DNA of 64,000 nucleotides, from the NCBI RefSeq assembly GCF_005519465.1, contig NZ_CP027858.1, positions 1,116,001-1,180,000 on the forward strand, given 5' to 3'. Position numbers and translations under genes: made by a program. Source of the DNA: Streptomyces clavuligerus (GTDB taxonomy: Bacteria > Actinomycetota > Actinomycetes > Streptomycetales > Streptomycetaceae). Under the pieces are notes generated by a model. That model was given only the letters and a program-made list of their open reading frames with translations. It did no database searches and had not been told where the DNA came from. Within the stretch, counting starts at the first letter, position 1; every line of letters begins with the position of its first letter. Below, in pieces: positions 8,050 to 16,296 of this stretch.

Positions 8050-9051
8050 TCAGCTCTCCTGCTCGTCCTGGGCCGCGCTCGGCCGCTTCCCGTTTCCGTT
8101 TCTGCTTCCGTTTCCGGTCCCGGTCCCGGGCGCGTCCCCGCTCCCGTTCCCGGTGTCGGCCGCCGTCACGGTCCAGCCGCCCGCCGGGCGGTCGAACCAC
8201 AGATGCGCCTGTCCGGTGCCGATGGAGTTCTCGTACTCGCCGTACTGCCGGGCACCCGCCGCGCACGCCTCCTCGCCGAGTGCGCCGATCATCATCAGAT
8301 AGTGGAAGAACTTCGCCTCGGGCCGGACCCTCCAGAAGTCCCGCATGGTCCGCAGCACCCGGTCGTGGCGGCCCTCCCTGAACCAGGCGATCCGTTCCAG
8401 ATCGGCGGCGCGGGCCTCGGCGGAGAAGAGGTGCGCGGGGTCGCTGGACTCGTGGTGGCGCAGCTCCCGCAGCGGCCAGAAGGTGTGGGAGAGCGCGCCG
8501 GAGGCGATCAGGAGCACCCGGCGGCCGGGGGTGGCCGCGATCCCGTCGGCGAGGGCCCGGCCGAGCCGCAGATGGTCCTCCATGTCGCCGGTCTGGCAGA
8601 CCCCGACGGTGATCCAGCGCTTGCCGGGCAGCCCCTCGCCGAGATAGCGCCAGAGGTTGAGGGTCGCGTAGTGGATGGGGAGGTACGGGTCGTCGATGGC
8701 GGTGATCCAGGTGTGGTGCCGCCCGGCGAAGCCCGCGACGGCGTGCGCGAGTTCGGGGTCGCCCGGGAAGTCGTACGGCACCCGGCACATGCCGCGCGGC
8801 AGCTCGTCCGATGTGAAGAGCCCGGCGCGGCGCTTCTGGGCGGTGACGACGAACTCCACGGTGGTGGCCCAGTGCGAGTCCAGGACCACGACGGTGTCGT
8901 AGCCGTCACCCGCGAAGACCTCCTCGCGCAGCCGACGCAACCCGGTGACCAGGGTGATCTCCCGGCCCTCGTTCAGCGCTCTGCGGCTGCTCTCCGGGAG
9001 GACGATGGTGGGGACGTGCGAGAGCAGCCCCGCGCCGACGATCTCACCCAT
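8050..9051 (-). CDS. hpaD: Class III extradiol dioxygenase, 3,4-dihydroxyphenylacetate 2,3-dioxygenase type
   Basis: The start is the ATG at 9051 (MGEIVGAGLLSHVP), which overlaps the aldehyde dehydrogenase stop by 8 bp; a longer upstream frame is Ser/Pro shadow sequence. The signatures match LigB-superfamily HpaD: SHVPTI, VVLDSHW (two iron-ligand histidines), FTSDELPRGM, IASGALSHTF and SIGTGQ. The enzyme opens a catechol ring next to a hydroxyl using Fe(II) or Mn(II), giving 5-carboxymethyl-2-hydroxymuconate semialdehyde from homoprotocatechuate. The family is about 280-300 residues; this copy has 333 because of a Gly/Asn/Ser-rich tail (about residues 295-333) that looks disordered. It sits between HpaE- and HpaG-like genes in the same operon. 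Confidence 0.87.
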   Translation of the reverse strand: MGEIVGAGLLSHVPTIVLPESSRRALNEGREITLVTGLRRLREEVFAGDGYDTVVVLDSHWATTVEFVVTAQKRRAGLFTSDELPRGMCRVPYDFPGDPELAHAVAGFAGRHHTWITAIDDPYLPIHYATLNLWRYLGEGLPGKRWITVGVCQTGDMEDHLRLGRALADGIAATPGRRVLLIASGALSHTFWPLRELRHHESSDPAHLFSAEARAADLERIAWFREGRHDRVLRTMRDFWRVRPEAKFFHYLMMIGALGEEACAAGARQYGEYENSIGTGQAHLWFDRPAGGWTVTAADTGNGSGDAPGTGTGNGSRNGNGKRPSAAQDEQES

Positions 9052-10516
9052 GGTCGTGCCAGCCCTTCGGTGCCGTGACGGTGTTCTTGAGGTCGCAGTA
9101 GAAGTCGAAGGACCAGGTGCCGCCCTCCCGGCCCACGCCGGACGCGCGGGAGCCGCCGAAGGGCGCCCGGAGGTCGCGGACGAAGAAGCAGTTGACCCAG
9201 ACCGTCCCGGCGACCAGACGCGAGGAGACCCGGGCGGCCCGTTCGGGGTCACCGGTGACGAGGGTGGCCGCGAGCCCGAACCGGGTGTCGTCGGCGAGGC
9301 GGACGGCCTCGTCCTCCCCGGTGAAGGTCTGGAGGGTCAGCACCGGACCGAAGACCTCCTCCTGCACGATCTCGCTGTCCTGGGCGACGTCCGTGAGCAG
9401 TGTGGGCCGGTAGTGGAGCCCGCCGAGACCGGTGTGGGGGCCGCCGCCCGCGAGGACGCGCGCCCCGGTGGCGACGGCCCGCCGGACGAAGCCGTCGATC
9501 CGTTCCAGTTGACGGGGGTGGATGTTCGGGCCGATGTCGGTGGCCCCGTCCCGGGGGTCGCCCTGCCGCAGCCGCCCGATGCGTTCGGTGAGCCGGCGGG
9601 TGAACTCCTCGGCGACGCCCTCCTCGACGAGGAGGCGGGTGGCGGCGAGGCAGACCTGTCCAGCGTTGTCGTACTGCTCGACGGCGAGATCGGCGGCGAG
9701 GTCGAGATCGGCGTCGGCGAAGACCAGGAGGGGTGATTTGCCGCCGAGTTCGAGGCTGACGGGGGTCAGGTGCTCCGCCGCCGCGGCGGTGATCCGGCGG
9801 GCGGTGGGCACGGAGCCGGTGAAGCTGATCCGGCGGACCCCGGGGTGGGAGACGAGGGCGTGTCCCGCTTCCGCCCCGTACCCCTGGAGGACGTTGAGGA
9901 CCCCGGGCGGCAGCCCGGCGGCGGCGGTGATGTCGGCGAGGAGGGAGGCGGTGAGCGGGGACCACTCGGCGGGTTTGAGGACCACGGTGTTCCCGGCGGC
10001 GAGCGCGGGGGCGACCTTCCAGGTGGCGAGCATCAGGGGCGCGTTCCAGGGGGTGATCAGCGCGCAGGGGCCCGCCGGGTCCCAGGAGATGTGGTTGGTG
10101 TGGCCCCTGGTGTCGAAGTCGTCGTGGCCGAGGCCGATGAGCCAGTCGGCGAAGAAGCGGAAGTTGTGCGCGACACGGGGCATCACCCCGCGCCGGTGGG
10201 AGCGGAGCAGGGCCCCGTTGTCGAGGGTCTCGACGGCGGCGAGTGCGTCGATGCGCTCCTCGACCCCGTCGGCGACGGCGTGCAGCAGCCGGGCGCGCTC
10301 GGCGCGGTCGGTGGCGGCCCAGCCGGGGAAGGCGTCGCGTGCGGCGGCGACGGCGGCGTCCGCGTCGGCGGCGGTGCCCCGGGAGATCTCGGCGAGCGGG
10401 GCGCCGGTGACGGGCGAGACGGTGGTGAAGGTCTCGGCGGAGGCGATACGCCGCCCGCCGATCCAGTGGCGGGTGTCCACGGGGACGTCGGCGACGGTGG
10501 TCGTACGGGCTGTCAT
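9044..10516 (-). CDS. hpaE: Aldehyde dehydrogenase, HpaE-like
   Basis: 490 residues from the ATG at 10516. It has full NAD(P)-dependent ALDH architecture: TPWNAPLMLATWKVAPALA, NTVVLKPAEWSP, FTGSVPTARRI, LELGGKSPL (catalytic Glu) and NAGQVCLAATR with catalytic Cys289, then EEVFGPVLTLQTF. In an operon with ring-cleavage genes the best role is oxidation of 5-carboxymethyl-2-hydroxymuconate semialdehyde. Because the island also contains gamma-glutamyl ligase and hydrolase genes, an alternative is oxidation of a gamma-glutamyl-amino-aldehyde, as PuuC does. Its 3' end overlaps the dioxygenase start. A 163-bp spacer separates it from the upstream decarboxylase-like gene. Confidence 0.88.
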   Translation of the reverse strand: MTARTTTVADVPVDTRHWIGGRRIASAETFTTVSPVTGAPLAEISRGTAADADAAVAAARDAFPGWAATDRAERARLLHAVADGVEERIDALAAVETLDNGALLRSHRRGVMPRVAHNFRFFADWLIGLGHDDFDTRGHTNHISWDPAGPCALITPWNAPLMLATWKVAPALAAGNTVVLKPAEWSPLTASLLADITAAAGLPPGVLNVLQGYGAEAGHALVSHPGVRRISFTGSVPTARRITAAAAEHLTPVSLELGGKSPLLVFADADLDLAADLAVEQYDNAGQVCLAATRLLVEEGVAEEFTRRLTERIGRLRQGDPRDGATDIGPNIHPRQLERIDGFVRRAVATGARVLAGGGPHTGLGGLHYRPTLLTDVAQDSEIVQEEVFGPVLTLQTFTGEDEAVRLADDTRFGLAATLVTGDPERAARVSSRLVAGTVWVNCFFVRDLRAPFGGSRASGVGREGGTWSFDFYCDLKNTVTAPKGWHDHG

Positions 10517-10679
10517 GGCGGCGGCTCCAGCGGAGGGGGGTCGGATGGGACGGCGCCCGCGCCCAGGCGCCCCGGTCGGGTCCGGTACGGGGGCGGGGGC
10601 AACGGCACGGCGGGGGCGGGGCGGGCGCTCCCCCCTGAGCGACCGTCACGGGCGGCCCCGGCCCGCCCGGGTGGAGCGG

Positions 10680-11489
10680 TCACACCGACGTGCCGGAGGT
10701 GCCGGACTCCAGCAGGGTGCCGCCGTCCCAGACCACCCCCACCTGCCGCCAGTAGGCGGCGATCGGCTCGCGGACCTCCAGCCGCGCCAGTTCCTCCGTC
10801 GGCGCGTCGAACAGGTCGAGTTCCGCCTCCCCCCGCCAGGCCGGGCCCGCCTCGAACGACGCGGCGCCGGACGCGATCAGCTCGTCGAGCGCGAGTCCGC
10901 CCCCCTTCTCGATCGCGGGGAGCCGACGGTGGTGCGCCATCGGATGGGCGTTGACGAAGCCCCCGCTCTCCGAGGGCTCCCGCAGGGTCACCACCGCCTG
11001 CGCCAGTCTGCGGTCGGCGGCGGCCAGGGTCGCCCCGAAGCGCGCGCCCGCCCCGGGCCGGGGGGCGGGCCCGTACGGGTGCGGCCGGGTCAGATGGATC
11101 GAGCCGAACTTCTTGGGGTAGCCCTGGTGGAGCCCGCGGGCGATCGCGAAGTCCTTGTCCACCCAGATATAGACACAGCGGGAGTAGATCCGGCCCCGGT
11201 AGGAGCAGCGCACGACGACGAAGGTCTCCCGGTACTGGGAGCGCACGGGGTCGAGCAGCTCCTCCCGGGAGTCGCCGCAGGACTGCCAGTCCGCCCAGAT
11301 CACGGCGACCGCGCCGGGGTCGTCGGCCACCGGCTCCAGCGGCGCGGGCAGGAGTTCGCGCACCCGCTCCGGGTCGGTGCGGTACTCGACGGTGAGCAGG
11401 TCCCCCGAGTAGTGCCAGGGCGGCGCGGGGATCAGCGACGCGCGTCCGGTCGCCGTCCTGGGATGGAACCAACCACGGGGCTGCGGCAC
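10680..11489 (-). CDS. Acetoacetate decarboxylase-like family protein
   Basis: The fold is the acetoacetate decarboxylase/ADC-like family: WHYSGDLLTVEYRTDP, ELLPAPLEPV, QYRETFVVVRC, YIWVDKDFAIARG and GYPKKFGSIHLTR, where the KK pair corresponds to the active-site lysines. ADC enzymes use a Schiff-base lysine; relatives act on other keto acids, aldol products or lactones. Two near-identical RBS-start units (AGGAGAC..CCGTGCCG) give GTG at 11489 or 11507, and 11489 is used here (269 aa). An open TTG at 11546 would lie inside the operator and is unlikely. It leads the minus operon with the HpaE/D/G-like genes and may process a keto-acid from ring cleavage. The reaction is not predictable from sequence. 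Confidence 0.78.
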   Translation of the reverse strand: MPQPRGWFHPRTATGRASLIPAPPWHYSGDLLTVEYRTDPERVRELLPAPLEPVADDPGAVAVIWADWQSCGDSREELLDPVRSQYRETFVVVRCSYRGRIYSRCVYIWVDKDFAIARGLHQGYPKKFGSIHLTRPHPYGPAPRPGAGARFGATLAAADRRLAQAVVTLREPSESGGFVNAHPMAHHRRLPAIEKGGGLALDELIASGAASFEAGPAWRGEAELDLFDAPTEELARLEVREPIAAYWRQVGVVWDGGTLLESGTSGTSV

Positions 11490-11534
11490 GGTGTCTCCTC
11501 GCGGCACGGCGTCTCCTCGCCTCGGAGGCAATTT

Positions 11535-11548
11535 GTTTGGGTTCAAAT
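11535..11548 (-). promoter_or_regulatory. Operator copy before the minus catabolic operon
   Basis: GTTTGGGTTCAAAT (11535-11548) is a 14-bp near-palindrome matching the GTTTGANNNCAAAC sites at 6444 and 11698 in half-site sequence and spacing. Within it ATTTG (11531-11535) and CAAAT (11544-11548) are perfect inverted arms. It lies 28-59 bp upstream of the two candidate starts of the decarboxylase-like gene. Confidence 0.65.
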
Positions 11549-11654
11549 ATTCATAGCGGCCCGACAGCCGTCAAGACCCCGGCCCCGGCGGCCGGACCGA
11601 GCCCCCGCACCCCGGACACCCCGGCCCCGGGCCCCGGCCGGGCGTACGAGAGGC

Positions 11655-11711
11655 TTGCCAGGCCGCCCCGGCGGGCCCTACCTTGGGCGGTCAACCCGTT
11701 TGATCCCAAAC
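11655..11711 (+). promoter_or_regulatory. Promoter plus palindromic operator before the GS-like/PLP decarboxylase operon
   Basis: TTGCCA (11655-11660), an 18-bp spacer and TACCTT (11679-11684) form the promoter. GTTTGATCCCAAAC (11698-11711) lies 13 bp beyond the -10. The layout copies that at 6406-6457, so both promoters probably answer to one repressor. The divergent interval 11490-11880 otherwise holds only the operator at 11535 and a 170-bp leader in which no gene is seen. Confidence 0.7.
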
Positions 11712-11880
11712 ATCATCTGCCGGGCCCGCGGGGACGGACCTCCGGCACCGGCGCCGTCGCACGGATCTCCGTACGGGCATCCGCACGGCCCCGGCCACCG
11801 GTCACCGCCTCCACCGCCCGGCCCGCTCGCTCAGCATCGGTCGGCGCCCGGCCGTCCGGACCACCGGAAGGGAGCACACC

Positions 11881-13263
11881 GTGTCCCATCGCCCCTCTCC
11901 CCCGGCCCCAGACCCACCGCCGCCCGCCCGGCTCGACGCGCTCCGGGCCGGGCTGACGGACGAGGGCGTCGACCTCGTCCGGGTGCTGTGGAGCGACCTC
12001 CACGGCGTCGCCCGCGGCAAGGAGATCCACCTCGACGAACTGCACCGGTTCGAGGACCCCGGACTCTCCTTCTGCCAGGCCGTCATGGTGACCGACCTCG
12101 CCGGAAACCCCCTGGAGCTGCCGGAGAGTTCCGGCGGCGGCTGGCCCGACGCCCACGCCCGGATCGACGCCGGCACCCTGACCCTCCCCGGCTGGGCACC
12201 CGGCACCGCCTTCGTCCTCGCCGATGTCCTGGAGGCGGCCCCCGGCCACCCGCCGCTGGCCCTGGACCCGCGCGGGCTGCTGCGACGGCAGACGGAACGG
12301 CTCGCCGCACGCGGACTGCGCGCCGTCGCCGCCCCCGAGCTGGAGTTCTATCTCCTCGCCCCGGACCCGTCCGCGCCGCTGGGCTGGCGGCGCTACACCA
12401 CGTTCGACACCGCCGGGTACACCGTCGGGGCGAGCCACGACCCGGACCGGATGCTGCCCCTGCTGCTGCGCTCGTGCCGTGCGCTCGGGCTCGGCGTCCA
12501 GGGCGGCAACCAGGAGTTCAGCGGCGGCCAGTTCGAGATCAACCACACCCACGGCCCCGCGCTGGCGGCAGCCGACCGCGCCTTCCTCTTCAAGTACGCC
12601 GTCAAGGAGATCGCCGCCGTCCACGGGCTGCGCGCCACCTTCCTGGGCAAGCCCTTCGGCGAGGCCGCGGGCAGCGGACACCATGTCCACCTCTCGCTCG
12701 TGGACGACGGGGGGACGAACGTCTTCGCCGACCCCGCCGACGACGGCGGCCTCTCCGCGCTCGGCCGGTCCTTCCTCGCGGGGGTGCTGGAGCACGCCCC
12801 CGCGCTCACCGCCGTGCTCAACCCCACCGTCAACGCCTACAAGCGGCTCGCGGCACCCGGCTCCCTCGCCCCCACCACCGCCGACTGGGGGTGGGACAAC
12901 CGGACGGCTTACGTCCGCATCCCGCCGGAGCGCGGCGACGGCACCCGGCTGGAGATCCGGGTGGCGGACGGCGCCGCGAACCCGTATCTCGTCATCGGGG
13001 CGCTGCTCGCCGCCGGACTCGACGGCGTCGAACGGGGCCTTCGGCCGCCGCCTCCGCTCGCCCCCGGCAGCACCGGCGGCGGCCCCCCGCTGCCCGCGAC
13101 CTTCCGGGAGGCGCTCGACGCCCTGGCCGCGTCGAGCGCGCTCGCCCGGCTTCTCGGCCCCCGCTTCACCGAGGTCTTCACCGCCATGAAACGCGCCGAG
13201 CTGGCCCGCTTCGAACGCGCGGTCACGGACTGGGAGTTCCGCGAGTACACCGGGATGCTCTGA
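11881..13263 (+). CDS. Glutamine synthetase-like gamma-glutamyl amine ligase (PuuA/GlnA3/GlnA4 type)
   Basis: 460 residues, GTG start. Glutamine-synthetase fold: N-terminal beta-grasp with VDLVRVLWSDLHGVARGKE, then APELEFYL, GNQEFSGGQFEINH, GKPFGEAAGSGHHVHLSL, NPTVNAYKRL, WDNRTAYVRIP and RLEIRVADGAANPY, so metal and ATP ligands are in place. The divergent sequence and the partners (PuuD-like hydrolase, amine-generating decarboxylase) argue against ammonia assimilation and for ATP-dependent gamma-glutamylation of an amine, as known for PuuA and for Streptomyces GlnA3 (polyamines) and GlnA4 (ethanolamine). It lies 63 bp before the PLP decarboxylase in one operon under the shared operator. An aromatic amine is my preferred substrate, by context only. 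Confidence 0.82.
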   Translation: MSHRPSPPAPDPPPPARLDALRAGLTDEGVDLVRVLWSDLHGVARGKEIHLDELHRFEDPGLSFCQAVMVTDLAGNPLELPESSGGGWPDAHARIDAGTLTLPGWAPGTAFVLADVLEAAPGHPPLALDPRGLLRRQTERLAARGLRAVAAPELEFYLLAPDPSAPLGWRRYTTFDTAGYTVGASHDPDRMLPLLLRSCRALGLGVQGGNQEFSGGQFEINHTHGPALAAADRAFLFKYAVKEIAAVHGLRATFLGKPFGEAAGSGHHVHLSLVDDGGTNVFADPADDGGLSALGRSFLAGVLEHAPALTAVLNPTVNAYKRLAAPGSLAPTTADWGWDNRTAYVRIPPERGDGTRLEIRVADGAANPYLVIGALLAAGLDGVERGLRPPPPLAPGSTGGGPPLPATFREALDALAASSALARLLGPRFTEVFTAMKRAELARFERAVTDWEFREYTGML

Positions 13264-13326
13264 GCCCCGCCCGACGCCCGGGGCCCGCCGCCGGTACCAC
13301 CGTACGAAGGGAAACACGAGACACCC

Positions 13327-14691
13327 ATGGATCTTCAGCACTGGCTGCGCGAGGCCGCGCGGTCGCACCAGGAGTGGGCGGCGGGATACGGGCCGTACGA
13401 GCCGCACCCCTCGCTGGCGGTGGACGACGGGCGGTTCGCCGAGGCGTTCGGGGAGTTCACCGAGCGCCTCAAGGACAACTACCCCTTCTTCCACCCCCGG
13501 TACGCCGGTCAGATGCTCAAGCCGCCGCACCCGGCGGCCGTGGTCGGCTATACGGCCGCAATGCTGATCAACCCCAACAACCACGCGCTGGACGGGGGTC
13601 CGGCGACCGCCGCGATGGAGCGGGAGGTGGTGGCCCAGCTCGCGGCGATGTTCGGCTTCGCCACCCATCTCGGCCATCTCACCACCAGCGGCACGATCGC
13701 CAATCTGGAGGCGCTGTTCGTCGCCCGGGAGCTCCACCCCGACCTCGGGGTCGCCTACAGCGAGGAGGCCCACTACACCCATGGCCGGATGTGCCGGGTC
13801 CTGGGTATCGAGGGCCATACGGTCCCCGTCGACGACCGGGGACGGATGGACGTGGACGCCCTGGAGGAGCTGCTCCGCACGGGCCGGATCGGCACCGTCG
13901 TCCTCACGGCGGGCACCACGGGACTCGGCGCGATCGACCCGGTCGACCGGGTGCTGCCGCTGCGCGAACGGTACGGGGTGCGGGTCCACGTCGACGCCGC
14001 CTACGGCGGGTTCTTCACCCTGCTGGCCGGGGCGGAGGGCGAGGCGGGGCTGCCCGCCGGGCCCTGGTGGGCCGTGGCGGGCTGCGACTCGGTGGTCATC
14101 GACCCGCACAAGCACGGGCTTCAGCCCTACGGCTGCGGAGCGGTGCTCTTCGCCGACCCCGAGGTGGGCCGGTTCTATCTGCACGACTCGCCGTACACCT
14201 ATTTCACCTCGGCCGAGCTGCACCTCGGCGAGATCAGTCTGGAGTGCTCCCGCGCCGGGGCCGCCGCCGCCGCGCTCTGGCTGACCTTCCGGCTGCTGCC
14301 GCCCACGCCCGACGGCCTCGGCCGGGTGCTGGGCGCGGGCCGCCGGGCCGCGCTGCGCTGGTCGGCGCTGCTCGAAGCGTCCGAGGTGCTGGAGGTGTAC
14401 CAGCCGCCGGAGCTGGACATCGTCAGCTACTTCCCGCGGACCGACCCGCTCGCCTTCTCGGCGGTCGACGCGGCGGCGGAACGGATGCTGCACCGGGGCA
14501 TGACGGAGGACGACCCCGTCTTCATCAGCACCCTGCGGGCCTCGGCCGACGCGTTCTCCGCCCGCCACCCCGGGGTCGCGGCGGACAAGGACGGGGCCCG
14601 GGTGCTGCGCAGCGTGCTGATGAAGCCGGAGTCGGAGCACCGGGTGGACGAGCTGCACGACCGGCTGGAGCGGCTGGCCACCGCGGGCTGA
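13327..14691 (+). CDS. Group II PLP-dependent decarboxylase (aromatic L-amino acid / tyrosine-DOPA type)
   Basis: 454 residues, ATG at 13327 after a GAAGGGAAA ribosome site. Fold-type I decarboxylase hallmarks: GHLTTSGTIANLEAL phosphate loop (116-130), EEAHYTHGRM with a ring-stacking His, HVDAAYGG with the PLP-nitrogen Asp223, and VIDPHKHGLQPYG with Schiff-base Lys262. It resembles archaeal and actinobacterial tyrosine/aspartate and DOPA decarboxylase relatives. An aromatic amino acid would yield tyramine or dopamine, which links to the HpaD-type enzyme for dihydroxyphenylacetate and to the gamma-glutamyl ligase upstream. No amine oxidase is in the island. The substrate is inferred; aspartate or glutamate decarboxylation cannot be excluded. 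Confidence 0.8.
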   Translation: MDLQHWLREAARSHQEWAAGYGPYEPHPSLAVDDGRFAEAFGEFTERLKDNYPFFHPRYAGQMLKPPHPAAVVGYTAAMLINPNNHALDGGPATAAMEREVVAQLAAMFGFATHLGHLTTSGTIANLEALFVARELHPDLGVAYSEEAHYTHGRMCRVLGIEGHTVPVDDRGRMDVDALEELLRTGRIGTVVLTAGTTGLGAIDPVDRVLPLRERYGVRVHVDAAYGGFFTLLAGAEGEAGLPAGPWWAVAGCDSVVIDPHKHGLQPYGCGAVLFADPEVGRFYLHDSPYTYFTSAELHLGEISLECSRAGAAAAALWLTFRLLPPTPDGLGRVLGAGRRAALRWSALLEASEVLEVYQPPELDIVSYFPRTDPLAFSAVDAAAERMLHRGMTEDDPVFISTLRASADAFSARHPGVAADKDGARVLRSVLMKPESEHRVDELHDRLERLATAG

Positions 14692-14708
14692 CGGCGCGGG
14701 GCGCGGCA

Positions 14709-14750
14709 ACGGTGGGCGGGCCGCCCCGAGGGGTGCGGCCCGCCCACCGT
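14709..14750. terminator. Bidirectional hairpin between the decarboxylase and sepH
   Basis: ACGGTGGGCGGGCCGC (14709-14724) is perfectly complementary over 16 bp to GCGGCCCGCCCACCGT (14735-14750), with a 10-nt loop. It lies in the 87-bp gap between the convergent ends of the PLP decarboxylase and sepH. There is no T-tract, as is usual in Streptomyces. Confidence 0.85.
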
Positions 14751-14778
14751 GTGCGTCGGTCCCGCTTCTCCGTCCGCG

Positions 14779-15783
14779 TCAGTCCTGCTTCTTGCGGCGG
14801 GTGCCGAAGACGATCTCGTCCCAGCTCGGTACGGCGGCCCGGCGGCCGGGGCGGACGCCGTCGGCCTCGGCCTGCCGGTCCGTGGTCCCGATCAGCCGGT
14901 CCCGGTGGCCCGCCACCGTGCGCGGCATGAGGACGTCGGCGTACGCCGATCCGGCGCCCGCCGACGCGGCCGGGGCCACCGACTCCTCGCTCTCCGTCTC
15001 CTCGTCGGCGACCGCCGGGGGTTCCGGCGTCCGCTCGGGGACGACCAGGTCGCCCCGGAAGCTCGGTACGGCCTCCAGGAGGCTCGTCAGGGAGTCCCGG
15101 TCCTCGGTGTCGTCCGCCGCCGGGGGCAGCGCGCGCTCGGGCGTCCGGTCCCGGGGCAGCCGGGCGATCCTCGGGACGAACGGGAAGCTGGGCTCCTGCG
15201 AGCCGAGGGTGTCGTCGGTCTCGCCGATGAGGGCGCGCGCCTCGTCGTCCACGGCCTGGACGAGCCGCCGGGGCGGGTCGTAGGTCCAGCTCGCGGAGTG
15301 CGGTTCGCCCGCGACCCGGTAGACGAGCAGCACCTCCCAGGTGCCGTCGTCGCGCCGCCAGGAGTCCCACAGCACGGTGTCCTTGTCGGCGCCGCGCAGC
15401 GTCAGCCGCTCCTGCACCGCCTCGCCGAGCTGCGGCCCGCTGTTCTCGCCTGGCCTGCGGACGGAGGTCTTGCGGGCCCGCTCCGCCATGAACGCGCGCT
15501 CCGCGAGCACCGGCCCCTCGAAGCGGCGCACCCGCTCCACGGGAATCCCGGCGAGCTGGGCGACCTCCTCGGCGGACGCGCCCGCCCTTATACGGGCCTG
15601 GATGTCCCGGGGGCGGAGGTGGCTCTCGACCTCGATCTCGATCTGCCCGAGGCGAGCGCGGTCGTTGCGGACGGCGGCCCGCAGCCGCTCGTCGATGGGG
15701 AGGGTGTACTCCGTACTGTCGGCAGCCTTGAGCACGAGTCGTGTGCCGTCGTTGGAGACGGCCACGACACGCAGTTCGGGCAT
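14779..15783 (-). CDS. sepH: SepH, septation protein (DUF3071)
   Basis: 334 residues from the ATG at 15783 (MPELRVVAVSNDG); longer frames run into non-coding sequence. The conserved N-terminal DUF3071 region has ESHLRPRDIQARIRAGASAEEVAQLAGIPVERVRRFEGPVL containing a helix-turn-helix-like motif, and a long acidic/Pro-rich C-terminus ends in the conserved VPSWDEIVFGTRRKK. In Streptomyces SepH binds FtsZ directly, stimulates its assembly and is needed for efficient sporulation septation. It stands alone with a 513-bp upstream region. Identity is strong. Confidence 0.9.
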   Translation of the reverse strand: MPELRVVAVSNDGTRLVLKAADSTEYTLPIDERLRAAVRNDRARLGQIEIEVESHLRPRDIQARIRAGASAEEVAQLAGIPVERVRRFEGPVLAERAFMAERARKTSVRRPGENSGPQLGEAVQERLTLRGADKDTVLWDSWRRDDGTWEVLLVYRVAGEPHSASWTYDPPRRLVQAVDDEARALIGETDDTLGSQEPSFPFVPRIARLPRDRTPERALPPAADDTEDRDSLTSLLEAVPSFRGDLVVPERTPEPPAVADEETESEESVAPAASAGAGSAYADVLMPRTVAGHRDRLIGTTDRQAEADGVRPGRRAAVPSWDEIVFGTRRKKQD

Positions 15784-16296
15784 GGGGACCTCCCGGGTGG
15801 TGCCTGCCGACGTCACCTTTTGCGTCGCTGCTTCCGCTAGTCGAGTGTGGCCTGCCCGGGTGCAGCCTGCCACAACCTTGCCGAGTTGCCCGGCGTGTCG
15901 GGCACTGGCCCTGGAACGCCGCTATGGCAAGGTTGCCCATTTACACTCAGAGTAACCATTGTCACTCTGCGCACAGGCAACCCAGCGATACCAGACGCCG
16001 CCGGTTCGAGCGCCGCTTTCGGCCCCCTTCCCAGGTCCGGACCCCCCTGAGGGGGCCAGGGCCCAGGGTTCGCCACAGTACTCCATTCGGGCCATCCGGG
16101 TGGACTGACGCGCCGCCGAACTTCTCCCCGCGCACTCCGCCCCACTGCCCGCACTCGCACCAAGGCTCCACGGATTCACAGAATCTTCCCAAATGGAATG
16201 ATTTCCTTCACATATGGCACCCCGTCGGGCGGGGCCGGAAGCCACCCCCGACGCCGCCACCCGACGCTGTGCCGCGCTGGCCCCGCTGTCCCCGCG
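15784..16296. promoter_or_regulatory. sepH upstream region with two inverted repeats (no gene)
   Basis: This 513-bp gap separates sepH and the oxidase gene. CAACCTTGCC (15873-15882) recurs inverted as GGCAAGGTTG (15926-15935), and CAGAGT (15948-15953) pairs with ACTCTG (15964-15969). The stretch 15930-15980 is AT-richer than its surroundings and probably contains the sepH promoter. No convincing ORF is seen on either strand. Confidence 0.5.

Noticed and set aside
11490..11546. TTG start at 11546 for the decarboxylase-like gene
   Set aside because: It would place the operator inside the coding sequence; two good ribosome site-GTG combinations lie downstream and the family N-terminus aligns after them.
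9522..14930. Open plus-strand frame of about 1800 codons
   Set aside because: Composition is Arg/Pro/Ala shadow with no domain; the GS-like and decarboxylase genes explain the DNA in another frame.
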